10,192 nt of DNA, from assembly GCA_021848375.1 (NCBI GenBank), contig JAJZUR010000053.1, positions 1-10,192 of the forward strand, given 5' to 3'. Below are positions 1 to 7,116 of the stretch, piece by piece. Position 1 is the first letter of the stretch. The number at the start of each line of letters is the position of its first letter. The notes beneath the pieces are model-generated. The model ran no database searches. It was not told where the DNA came from and saw only the letters and a program-made list of their open reading frames with translations. The DNA is from Pseudomonadota bacterium. GTDB lineage: Bacteria; Pseudomonadota; Gammaproteobacteria; UBA6186; Azoamicaceae. The position numbers and the translations under genes are program-made.

Positions 1-1228
1 AAATACTTAAAACACCGGCTAAAATTAAGGAAAATGGCAACATTGCTAAAGCCGTCGCATAATCTCCGATTAAAATGACGGGGGCATTATCTATAATTTG
101 AGTAGAATTATCGAGTATTTTCCCAATCACGGGCGGCAATAACATCCCCCCTACCATGGTTAACATATTGGTAAACGCAATCGCGGTTGCACTCACTTTC
201 GGTTTAGATAAATCATTACTCACCGCAAAAATTAAAATTTCAACACTGGCAAAAAAGGTCGTGAAAAATAATAAGGGATACATCCATATAACAGATGCCG
301 TTGGATGAAAAATAACTAAGGTCATTAACGCTGCGGAAACAAAAGAACCAACGATAAGCGGCAGACGACGACTTTCAATTTTATCGGATAATAAGCCCCA
401 TATCGGGCCGCCAATGGCAAAACCTAAAAATAGCATGGAAGCGCCAACCGCTGCTTCGTTTTTTGACATGCCAACCGTTTGTAAAAAACTGACTGCCCAT
501 ACTTCGGCAAAACCCGTGATCGGAAAAAAAGTTAAGCAGCCGATGATCCCACAAAGCCACATTTGTGAACTTGAAATAATACCTTTTAAACTTTCAAATT
601 TTATTTTGAAATTGGGTTCTATGGAAATACTGTCTGTTTTATATTCGGAAACTCTATCGCGTATAACAAGCCATAAAATTAAAGTTAAAGCAAAACCGGC
701 CAGCATGGAATAATAAAGTGTCGATTGCCATCCCAGCGTATCAACCCCATAACTCATGACAACCGTACCACTGATCCCTCCAAACATTCCTAACGCAGTG
801 CTGATCCCTGCCATCATGGCAAAATATTTTTTAGGCAACCATACATTGGAGAGTTTTAAAATCCCGACATACGCAAAAGCGGAACCAAACCCGACTAAAA
901 ATCTTCCCAGTTGCGCGATGGGAAGATATGTTGTCACAAACAAATAGGTTCCAAATGCGCACAAAAAACAAGCAAGGGTTAGAATTCGGCGCGGGCCAAA
1001 ACGATCCATCAAAATGCCAACTGGGATCTGCAAAGGAGTATAGGCATAATAATAATAGGCGGCTAAAATCCCAAACTGCTCCTCGCCAATGCTAAATACC
1101 TGCATCAACTCTATGCGCATAACAGCAGGTGCAACCCGTAAAAAATACTCGTAATAATAAAAAAGTGCGCCCAAAACACACATGGCAATTGCGACACCGG
1201 TTATCCGTTTATCTTTGTTTTTGTTCAT
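1..1228 (-). CDS. MFS transporter, 3' end beyond window
   Basis: A major facilitator superfamily inner-membrane permease. The frame is open from ATG at 1226-1228 to the left edge, giving 409 visible residues; the C-terminus lies outside. Hydrophobic segments run almost throughout, consistent with most of a 12-helix transporter. The helix 2-3 loop carries the MFS signature GILMDRFGPRR (residues 71-81), and the related GLLSDKIESRR (278-288) marks the start of the second half. A hydrophilic stretch around residues 198-220 fits the central cytoplasmic loop. The N-terminus, with YYYEYFLRVAPAVM (residues 24-37), resembles MFS permeases I associate with Legionella and Coxiella relatives. The substrate cannot be read from the sequence. 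The ribosome binding site is weak (GATGAG about 9 bases before ATG). The start is 59 bases downstream of tRNA-Pro with no clear terminator between, so read-through from the tRNA is possible. Confidence 0.9.
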   Translation of the reverse strand, partial: MNKNKDKRITGVAIAMCVLGALFYYYEYFLRVAPAVMRIELMQVFSIGEEQFGILAAYYYYAYTPLQIPVGILMDRFGPRRILTLACFLCAFGTYLFVTTYLPIAQLGRFLVGFGSAFAYVGILKLSNVWLPKKYFAMMAGISTALGMFGGISGTVVMSYGVDTLGWQSTLYYSMLAGFALTLILWLVIRDRVSEYKTDSISIEPNFKIKFESLKGIISSSQMWLCGIIGCLTFFPITGFAEVWAVSFLQTVGMSKNEAAVGASMLFLGFAIGGPIWGLLSDKIESRRLPLIVGSFVSAALMTLVIFHPTASVIWMYPLLFFTTFFASVEILIFAVSNDLSKPKVSATAIAFTNMLTMVGGMLLPPVIGKILDNSTQIIDNAPVILIGDYATALAMLPFSLILAGVLSI

Positions 1229-1287
1229 TTAAAAAATCTCATCACTTTCACTGTTTTGTTTTTAAGCAAAATGAAAAAGGTTAACAC

Positions 1288-1364
<77 letters not shown>

Positions 1365-1373
1365 AAGATTTGA

Positions 1374-1382
1374 ATCATAACA
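1374..1382 (-). promoter_or_regulatory. Extended -10 promoter for tRNA-Pro
   Basis: On the minus strand, TGTTATGAT is an extended -10 element (TGnTATGAT, five of six to TATAAT). It ends 9 bases before the mature tRNA 5' end, so the predicted transcription start falls just upstream of the tRNA. The -35 region (TAGATC, 17 bases further up, inside the ihfA 3' end) is poor, as is usual for extended -10 promoters. The tRNA could also be made by read-through from ihfA. Confidence 0.45.
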
Positions 1383-1399
1383 TTTACGTCTTAAGGGAT

Positions 1400-1717
1400 C
1401 TACGTATCAGCGTCTTCTTTCTTTTGTTTGCTAGCCTTTTCTTGCAGTTCGGCCTTGAGCTTTTGTCCAGCTTTAAAGGTCACAACCCGTCTTGCCTTGA
1501 TAACCTTGGGTTCACCTGTTTTCGGATTACGCCCTGGCCGAGCCTTCTTATTACGCAATTCAAAATTACCAAAACTGGATAATTTAACTGCCTTGCCCTC
1601 CTCTAAACTCGTTCGAATGGCTTCAAAAACATCATCCACCATGTCTTTGGCAGCTAACTTTGACATCCCAACTTTTTGTTGCAACCCATCTGCCAGTTCA
1701 GCTTTAGTTAGTGTCAT
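1400..1717 (-). CDS. ihfA: Integration host factor subunit alpha
   Basis: Alpha subunit of IHF, the sequence-specific DNA-bending heterodimer that shapes the nucleoid and assists recombination, replication initiation and sigma-54 promoters. The 105 residues cover the whole HU/IHF fold. The helical dimerisation region is at about 1-45. GNFELRNKKARPGRNPKTGE (50-69) is the family DNA-binding signature, with intercalating proline Pro65 at the same number as in E. coli IhfA. ARRVVTFKAGQKLK follows. The alpha type, rather than HU or IHF beta, is supported by the MTLTKAEL start, the RPGRNPKTGE arm and the position after pheT. A lysine-rich tail (KASKQKKEDADT) makes it slightly longer than the E. coli protein. 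ATG at 1715-1717 has a strong Shine-Dalgarno and starts 4 bases after the pheT stop, so translational coupling is likely. The partner ihfB is not in the window. Confidence 0.97.
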   Translation of the reverse strand: MTLTKAELADGLQQKVGMSKLAAKDMVDDVFEAIRTSLEEGKAVKLSSFGNFELRNKKARPGRNPKTGEPKVIKARRVVTFKAGQKLKAELQEKASKQKKEDADT

Positions 1718-1721
1718 GTGA

Positions 1722-3761
1722 TCACTCCCTTAGGATCGCTTGAAAACGACTAGATAACATGGCAAGTACGCCCTGCATTATTAGATTCACTTCCTCTTCT
1801 ACTAGCGTGCGCGATAGATGTTGTAAAATCAAGCCTATGGCCATACTTTTTTTACCCGGCGCAATCCCTTTCCCTTGATAAACGTCAAACAAAATACACT
1901 GTTGTAAAGATTCCCCCACTACCTCAACCAGCGCTGTTTTCAATTCACTGGCCAAAACCCCTTCATCTACCAGGATCGCAATATCACGTCGAATAGCCGG
2001 AAATTTTGAAATTGGGTGAAATGTCGGGATCGATGCGCTTTGCACGCGTGCCAAATCTAATTCAAAAGCAACAACCGATCCTTCTAAGGATAACGCTTTT
2101 AAGATCCGAGGATGGAGTGATCCAAGAACGCCGACTTCTTTTCCGGCCCGTAAAATAGCAGCGGTTTGTCCAGGATGTAATTGAGGACGTTCACTTTTTT
2201 CAAAGCTAAAATCCTGCAGTCCTACCAGTGAAAACAATGCTTCCAGGTCCCGTTTCACATCATAAAAATCAACGGATTTAGCAGGGACTCCCCATTGTTC
2301 TTGCATCAATGTTCCCATGGCAACACCGCTTAGCATTTGTTTTTCGATGATTTTTCCATTTTCTTCTAAAAAGCAAGTTCCCATTTCAAATAAACGAATG
2401 CGATCTCGTTGTCGATTTTGATTATACTGCAGCGCTTGACATAGACCAGGCCATAAACTCACTCGCATTGCCGCCATCTCAGCACTGATGGGATTTGCTA
2501 ACACCCAAGGTTTTGCAGTTTCATCAAACAACTGAAGCCGTAGGGGATCAATAAAACTATACGTGATGGCTTCATAATATCCGCGATCAATCAATATTTC
2601 TTTAAATCTGTTCGTTGGAAGTACCGTTTCTGGTATAGGATAATACAATAAATTTGCCGCAGGCTGCTGCGTTTTGATGTGCTGAAATCCAAACAATCGA
2701 GCAATTTCTTCTATCAAATCTACTTCTAACGTAATATCACTTCGAAATACCGGAGGCGTTACTTTAAACGTTTCTCCCTCCCTTTCAACCTGCATCCCTA
2801 ACCGTTGCAAAATTTGCACAATATTGTTATCCAGCAATGTCATGCCAAGAATACGCCGAATGCGTTCTTTTCTTAATAAAATCACATTTTGTTTTGGCAA
2901 TAGCGTTTCACTTTTTTGTTCTAATAATGCTCCAGCACTCCCCCCTGCAATTTCTAATACCAATTGTACTGCTCGAAGCATTGCACGTCTTTGTAAACTG
3001 GGATCGACTCCGCGTTCAAAACGAAATGAAGCGTCGGTTTTTAAACCATATTCTTTTGCAGCTAAACGAACGGCAATGGGATCAAAATAAGCGCTCTCTA
3101 TCCAAATGTCTGTGGTTTTTTCCGTAACCGAAGAAGTTAACCCACCCATGACGCCTGCGATGGCTAATACTTTTGACTTATCCGCAATCACTAAAGTATC
3201 TTTTTTTAAAGTAATCGTTTGATTATCTAACAGGGCTATCGATTCACCGCTTTTCGCTTTACGAATCACTATTTCTGTATCAACGGTTGCGACATCAAAG
3301 GCGTGTAAAGGTTGTCCTAATTCCAACATCACATAATTCATGATATCCACAATTAACGAATTAGAACGGATCCCAGCGGTTTCTATTTTTTCTTTCAGCC
3401 AATTCGGTGTTGGAGTCGATACATGAATGTTCTTAATCTTACATCCCGCATAGTGAGGGCACAGTTCAGGTTCCTCGACCCGCAGCGTAAGGGTTTCCGA
3501 ATGATTGGGGATAAAATCTGTCACCATAAGGGGTTGGAATGGTTGATCCAGCAACGCCGCAAGTTCCCGTGCAACGCCTTCCATGCTTAAGCAATCCCCT
3601 CGGTTAGGAGGAACTTTCAGCGTAAAAATTCCTTGCCGCGATCCCGCTTCCATTTCTACTTGATCAACCTCAATCCCGGCATTGGTTAATTTATCGGCTA
3701 TTTCAGCCGTGTTCAACGAGGTCTTTATCAACGTTTTTAACCAAAGTTTGCTAACTTTCAT
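1722..3761 (-). CDS. pheT: Phe-tRNA synthetase beta subunit lacking B2 domain
   Basis: Beta chain of the cytoplasmic (alpha-beta)2 phenylalanyl-tRNA synthetase, which charges tRNA-Phe and edits mischarged Tyr-tRNA-Phe. It has 679 residues; E. coli PheT has 795. The N-terminal B1 part (1-40) runs directly into SRQGIFTLKVPPNRGDCLSM (41-60), the segment that normally follows the EMAP-like tRNA-binding B2 domain, so about 110 residues are absent without breaking the frame. The B3/B4 editing module (about 108-260) is intact, with PLHAFD (His153), IESAYF (Glu222) and TDASFRFERGVDP (Thr242, Ala244). B5 (about 293-365), the synthetase-like core (about 375-575) and the ferredoxin-like anticodon-binding domain (about 586-678) follow. 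ATG at 3759-3761 has AGGA 6 bases upstream. pheS, normally just upstream, is not there; an ABC binding-protein gene is. The protein looks functional but depends on an alpha subunit encoded elsewhere. Confidence 0.96.
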   Translation of the reverse strand: MKVSKLWLKTLIKTSLNTAEIADKLTNAGIEVDQVEMEAGSRQGIFTLKVPPNRGDCLSMEGVARELAALLDQPFQPLMVTDFIPNHSETLTLRVEEPELCPHYAGCKIKNIHVSTPTPNWLKEKIETAGIRSNSLIVDIMNYVMLELGQPLHAFDVATVDTEIVIRKAKSGESIALLDNQTITLKKDTLVIADKSKVLAIAGVMGGLTSSVTEKTTDIWIESAYFDPIAVRLAAKEYGLKTDASFRFERGVDPSLQRRAMLRAVQLVLEIAGGSAGALLEQKSETLLPKQNVILLRKERIRRILGMTLLDNNIVQILQRLGMQVEREGETFKVTPPVFRSDITLEVDLIEEIARLFGFQHIKTQQPAANLLYYPIPETVLPTNRFKEILIDRGYYEAITYSFIDPLRLQLFDETAKPWVLANPISAEMAAMRVSLWPGLCQALQYNQNRQRDRIRLFEMGTCFLEENGKIIEKQMLSGVAMGTLMQEQWGVPAKSVDFYDVKRDLEALFSLVGLQDFSFEKSERPQLHPGQTAAILRAGKEVGVLGSLHPRILKALSLEGSVVAFELDLARVQSASIPTFHPISKFPAIRRDIAILVDEGVLASELKTALVEVVGESLQQCILFDVYQGKGIAPGKKSMAIGLILQHLSRTLVEEEVNLIMQGVLAMLSSRFQAILRE
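1725..1731 (-). promoter_or_regulatory. Ribosome binding site of ihfA within pheT 3' end
   Basis: AAGGGAG on the minus strand sits 7 bases before the ihfA ATG. It is formed by the penultimate codons of pheT (CTA AGG GAG TGA). This settles the ihfA start and suggests that ribosomes finishing pheT feed ihfA translation. Confidence 0.7.
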
Positions 3762-3828
3762 TTTTAATCCTAACCCTTAATGCTCAATACTTTGACCAAA
3801 AAACGTCTATTTGATCATACTATTGCGC

Positions 3829-3856
3829 ATTATATAAATTCTCACTCATAATTCAT
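3829..3856 (-). promoter_or_regulatory. Candidate promoter for pheT-ihfA
   Basis: On the minus strand a perfect TATAAT (3829-3834) lies 67 bases before the pheT ATG. The best -35 hexamer, ATGAAT (3851-3856, spacing 16), matches TTGACA at only three positions. The untranslated leader would be about 60 bases. It contains a weak hairpin (TGATCAAA/TTTGGTCA, 3793-3817, with one G-T pair and a 9-base loop). I see no leader peptide rich in phenylalanine codons and no terminator hairpin, so pheST-type attenuation is not supported here. With pheS absent upstream, pheT needs its own promoter, which makes this site more plausible. Confidence 0.45.
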
Positions 3857-3863
3857 ACTATGT

Positions 3864-4829
3864 TCAATTAGACCGCTCTGCTAACTGATATTGATGTTGA
3901 CTTGTATATTCTTGTAAAATTTTGATATTCATATGCACGGCTTTACATGCCGCAGGATTATAAAATATAGTTAGATCCTGCATATCTTGCATAGGCAAAT
4001 CTTGAATAGGTGATCCTTTTAAAACTTTCACAGCAAGTGCAGCGCCTTCTTCACCAATCATGCGTTCTTGCACGCCTAGCGCAAACGTCGCGCCTTCTTT
4101 GACAGTACCTTCATCACTCGTGATTAAAGGGATCCCACGACTTTTCGCAATGGGGATTAAAATTCGAATGCCGCTCGCAATCAAATGATCTTTTAAAATA
4201 AAGATGGCCTTAGAATCGGGCGCAACTGCATGACCTGCGGTTTCAAGATCTGGTAAATTATGAATCACAATGGTTTGCAGCGTAATTCCCATCTCTTTTG
4301 CAGACGCTTGCAGTTCTATCACTTCTTGATGGGTTTTTTCATTTGCAATATGATAAATTAAGGTGATCGTTTTTGCATCCGGCAAAATCCCCCTTATAAA
4401 TTGCAATTTTTTCTGACTGCTGATTTCATCTAATACGCCGGTAATATTGCGTGGAACCCGTTTTTGGCGTTCCGTTTCTGGATACATTGCAGCTAAACTA
4501 ACGATCGGGATCTCTTTTACTTGCGACAATGTCATTTGTGTTGCGCTGGTCCCAATCGGTACGATCATATCGAAATTTTGACCCACAAATAAATCAATAA
4601 TATTTTTTTGAAGTTTAAGATCTCCTTGGGCACTTTGTACATTAAAGATCACATTATTGGGGAAGGCTTCCTTAACCACCTTTTCAAAACCTGCCACAAT
4701 ATCGCGTAGTGCAGCGTGCTCAATTGGGATCAAAATTCCAATTTTAATTGGCTTATCAGAATAGACATTACTTGAAATTCCTAAGAACAAGCTAATTGCC
4801 AAAAAAACGTGAATTACTTTTTTGCGCAT
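3864..4829 (-). CDS. ABC transporter substrate-binding protein, TrpX-like, divergent
   Basis: A periplasmic ligand-binding protein of the ABC_sub_bind/TrpX family, 321 residues. A signal peptide (residues 1-24, basic MRKK, hydrophobic core, likely cleavage after NVYS) is followed by KIGILIPIEHAALRDIVAGF (29-48), NVQSAQGD (63-70), PIGTSATQ (91-98) and, in the second lobe, IPLITSDEGTVKEGATFALGV (233-253). These match the family framework in order. Two pocket segments well conserved in the neighbour at 4960-5970 differ here: its AAVSDPV is replaced by LAAMYPETE, and its PQDNTVVSA by LKDHLIASG. The ligand is therefore unknown and may differ from the family's usual amino-acid-type ligands. ATG at 4827-4829 has AGGGGA 9 bases upstream. 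No permease or ATPase gene is adjacent. Confidence 0.85.
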   Translation of the reverse strand: MRKKVIHVFLAISLFLGISSNVYSDKPIKIGILIPIEHAALRDIVAGFEKVVKEAFPNNVIFNVQSAQGDLKLQKNIIDLFVGQNFDMIVPIGTSATQMTLSQVKEIPIVSLAAMYPETERQKRVPRNITGVLDEISSQKKLQFIRGILPDAKTITLIYHIANEKTHQEVIELQASAKEMGITLQTIVIHNLPDLETAGHAVAPDSKAIFILKDHLIASGIRILIPIAKSRGIPLITSDEGTVKEGATFALGVQERMIGEEGAALAVKVLKGSPIQDLPMQDMQDLTIFYNPAACKAVHMNIKILQEYTSQHQYQLAERSN

Positions 4830-4887
4830 AACACACCATCCCCTTTAAAAGCCTTACCAAGGTTACAAAATGAGAGAAATAAAAGAC

Positions 4888-4913
4888 AAAAAGATTAAGT
4901 GCGCCAGCGGCGC
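4888..4913 (-). terminator. Possible intrinsic terminator between the two binding-protein genes
   Basis: On the minus strand, GCGCC-GCT-GGCGC (4901-4913) forms a five-pair GC hairpin in an otherwise AT-rich 130-base gap. It is followed after 8 bases by TTTTT (4888-4892) and then more T-rich sequence. The stem is short and the T run is displaced, so it may only attenuate transcription from the upstream gene. Confidence 0.35.
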
Positions 4914-4959
4914 CAATTTAGGCAGGAAAGTGTGTTGTTATTTAAAGCATAAAAATTCT

Positions 4960-5970
4960 TCATGGAATCATCTTAAGATAGGGGTTATCGGATGTCAAGA
5001 GGGGAAGATTCTCCGATAATCCAAATTTTTCTGCCAGAGGCTTATTAATCACCGTCGTAGTATGGGGAGGATTATGGATGGGAATATCTTTTATCGTTTC
5101 TCCCTTCAAGAGCTTTGCAACCACACGGCCCGCCTCTTTACCCACTTCAGTGTAATCATAACCCACCGCGGCCAATACCCCTTGCTTGACCAATAAAGGA
5201 TCATTACAAAAGAGCGGTATGCCGGGATGTGCAGCCGAAGGGGTTGCAATACTCACTACCGTATTAATAGCCGACACAACGGTATTATCTTGCGGAAAAT
5301 ACAACACATCGACTTTTCCAATTAAACTTTGCATGGCTTGTGCGACGTTTGCCGTTGAAGTCACTGTCACTTCGCGAACGATAATACCACGCGCTTTTAA
5401 TAAGGCTTTAAATTGCGTAATCGTAGAAACGGAATTCGATTCTGAGGGATTAAACATCAGTCCCACCGACTTTAGGTTGGGTAATAAATGTTGCATCACC
5501 TCTAATAAAGCCTTCAAATCTGGACTATCAGTTACCCCCGTAATTGGATAATGAGATTCCGCCGGTTCTAATTTTGCGCTGACGGGATCACTCACTGCAG
5601 CAAAAACAATGGGCACTTTTTTATTTGATCGCGTTGCCGCATATAAAACCGTTTGCGCGGAAGGAGTTGAAATCGCCACAATCGTATCTAAAGGCGCGCT
5701 TAATAATTTGGAGGCGATTTGCGTTGCAGTAACTAGATTGCCTTGCGCATTTTCGTAATCAACCGTTAAATTTTTACCAACTTCAAATCCTTGTTCTTTT
5801 AGCGAAGTCAGTAAACCCATTCGTACTGCATCTAATGCGGGATGTTCAACAACCTGACTGATCCCAATGGCTTTACTCGTTTTTTCTGAAGCTGCACTCA
5901 AGAAGGGGGCGCATAATAGTGTTAAGGCAAATCCCAATCCTAATGAAGCAATCAATGATTTTCTCTGCAT
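4960..5970 (-). CDS. ABC transporter substrate-binding protein, TrpX-like
   Basis: A periplasmic binding protein of the ABC_sub_bind/TrpX family, 336 residues, a typical length. A Sec signal peptide occupies residues 1-26 (MQRK, hydrophobic core, cleavage near LSA); the Cys at 20 is not in a lipobox, so it is not a lipoprotein. Family landmarks appear in order: SQVVEHPALDAVRMG (38-52), AISTPSAQ (99-106), VFAAVSDPV (122-130), FNPSESNS (173-180), FPQDNTVVSA (225-234) and GVLAAVGYDYTEVGKEAG (264-281). Members usually work with a membrane permease and an ATPase encoded beside them; neither is present here. ATG at 5968-5970 has only a weak GAGAGA ribosome site. A good promoter lies directly upstream. 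The ligand is unproven; some family members bind tryptophan or other amino acids. Confidence 0.92.
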   Translation of the reverse strand: MQRKSLIASLGLGFALTLLCAPFLSAASEKTSKAIGISQVVEHPALDAVRMGLLTSLKEQGFEVGKNLTVDYENAQGNLVTATQIASKLLSAPLDTIVAISTPSAQTVLYAATRSNKKVPIVFAAVSDPVSAKLEPAESHYPITGVTDSPDLKALLEVMQHLLPNLKSVGLMFNPSESNSVSTITQFKALLKARGIIVREVTVTSTANVAQAMQSLIGKVDVLYFPQDNTVVSAINTVVSIATPSAAHPGIPLFCNDPLLVKQGVLAAVGYDYTEVGKEAGRVVAKLLKGETIKDIPIHNPPHTTTVINKPLAEKFGLSENLPLLTSDNPYLKMIP

Positions 5971-5998
5971 GGATCAATCTCTCGTGGTTCCAGTCGAT

Positions 5999-6026
5999 AC
6001 TATAGGGTTACCCCCTTAAACGTCAA
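5999..6026 (-). promoter_or_regulatory. Sigma-70 promoter for the TrpX-like gene at 4960-5970
   Basis: On the minus strand, TTGACG (6021-6026, five of six) and TATAGT (5999-6004, five of six) are separated by 16 bases, between the rluD stop and the binding-protein ATG. The predicted start is about 22 bases before the ATG. The spacer and start of the -10 contain imperfect dyad arms AGGG and CCCT separated by five bases, which could be an operator. It shows that this gene need not be transcribed with rluD. Confidence 0.6.
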
Positions 6027-6027
6027 G

Positions 6028-6984
6028 TTAAGAACCTCGTTTTAAGGCGGATAACAATTCGTGTATATCGGTTGGCAACGGAGCCTCCCATCCCATTTCT
6101 TCACCCGTCACGGGATGTACAAGACTCAAGCCTTGTGCGTGTAAAGCTTGCCGGGGAAAGGTTCTTAAATAATTCTGTACCAATGGATGGGTATTCGGCG
6201 GCAAGCGGAAACGTCCCCCATAGGTCTTATCCCCAACAATCGGATGATGGATATGCGCCATATGGACGCGGATCTGGTGGGTACGACCTGTTTCAAGTTC
6301 CAGTTTAAGATGCGTATGAGCAGGAAATCGTTCGAGCACTCGATAATGGGTAATCGCCGTCTTTCCCGATTCAACAACCGCCATACGAGTTCGTTCAAAG
6401 GGATGGCGACCAATGGGTGCATCCACCGTTCCGCCGGAGGTCAACCGGCCGCATACGACGGCCTCATAACGGCGTTTCACCGTTCGCGCCTGTAATTGGC
6501 TGACCAATTGGGTTTGAGACGCCAGGGTCTTCGCGACAACCATTAATCCACTCGTCTCTTTATCCAAGCGATGCACAACGCCTGCACGAGCAATTTGGCT
6601 TAAGTGTGGTAAATGATGCAGCAGTGCGTTCACTAAGGTCCCTGCTTTGTTCCCCGCCCCAGGGTGCACAACCAAGCCTGCGGGTTTATTAATAACCAGA
6701 ATATGCTCATCCTCAAAGACAATGTTAAGGGGAATTGGCTCTCCCGCCCAGTCTAAGACCGCTTCCAAGGTAGCCTCTATTTCAATGATATCGTTTTCCG
6801 CAATTTTATCGCGCGGACGTTTCACGGCTCCATTGACCCTAACCTCGCCCCGTTCGATCCACTCTTTTAAACGCGAGCGTGAATGTTCCGGAAAAACCGA
6901 GGCGAGCGCTTGATCAAGCCTTTTTCCAGCCTGTTCAGCGGCAACAACGGCCGTTAACGATATTTTTTCTAGGGTGTTACTCAT
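6028..6984 (-). CDS. rluD: 23S rRNA pseudouridine(1911/1915/1917) synthase
   Basis: RluD converts three uridines in helix 69 of 23S rRNA to pseudouridine and supports late 50S assembly. The 318 residues match the family length (E. coli 326). An N-terminal S4 RNA-binding domain (about 20-75, with RLDQALASVF and RGEVRVNG) precedes the RluA-type catalytic domain. That domain has INKPAGLVVHPG (98-109), the catalytic loop HRLDKETSG (138-146, nucleophile Asp141) and the late GRTHQIRVH motif. Identification as RluD rather than RluA or RluC rests on the S4 domain, the length and the divergent bamD next door, as in E. coli. pgeF, the usual downstream neighbour, is missing. No clear Shine-Dalgarno precedes ATG 6982-6984. 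A TATAAG at 6999-7004 could be a -10 but would leave a leader of only about 8 bases. Confidence 0.95.
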   Translation of the reverse strand: MSNTLEKISLTAVVAAEQAGKRLDQALASVFPEHSRSRLKEWIERGEVRVNGAVKRPRDKIAENDIIEIEATLEAVLDWAGEPIPLNIVFEDEHILVINKPAGLVVHPGAGNKAGTLVNALLHHLPHLSQIARAGVVHRLDKETSGLMVVAKTLASQTQLVSQLQARTVKRRYEAVVCGRLTSGGTVDAPIGRHPFERTRMAVVESGKTAITHYRVLERFPAHTHLKLELETGRTHQIRVHMAHIHHPIVGDKTYGGRFRLPPNTHPLVQNYLRTFPRQALHAQGLSLVHPVTGEEMGWEAPLPTDIHELLSALKRGS

Positions 6985-7047
6985 AGTACGAAAACCAGCT
7001 TATATGAAGATGAATCGATTAGCAATAGTGTAGCTTCAGGGTTATTT

Positions 7048-7092
7048 TTGACATTTTAAGTAATTGCGATAAAACCTGGCTTACGCTAGACT
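7048..7092 (+). promoter_or_regulatory. Candidate promoter region for bamD
   Basis: Two overlapping sigma-70-like sites face bamD. One has a perfect -35 TTGACA (7048-7053) with TAAAAC (7070-7075) at 16-base spacing. The other has TTGCGA (7064-7069) and TAGACT (7087-7092) at 17-base spacing. Both -10 hexamers match TATAAT at four positions. Predicted leaders are about 35 and 18 bases to the ATG. I cannot decide between them. Confidence 0.45.
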
Positions 7093-7116
7093 ATGCCGAA
7101 CTAACATAACGGGTAA

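Noticed and set aside
3762..3863. Attenuator/leader peptide for pheT as in E. coli pheST.
   Set aside because: No short frame rich in Phe codons and no terminator-type hairpin with a T run; only a weak AT-rich hairpin is present.
5186..5551. Plus-strand open frame of 121 codons inside the binding-protein gene, and a similar one of 127 codons at 9133-9516 inside putA.
   Set aside because: Both lie wholly opposite well-supported genes, resemble no family I know and have low-complexity antisense composition.
3817..6003. The heptamer ATACTAT occurs at 3817, 3855 and 5997, near both ends of the binding-protein gene pair, and could suggest target-site duplication.
   Set aside because: Seven AT-rich bases recur by chance in such sequence. 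The copies are not exactly at the gene-block borders, and there are no inverted ends or transposase.
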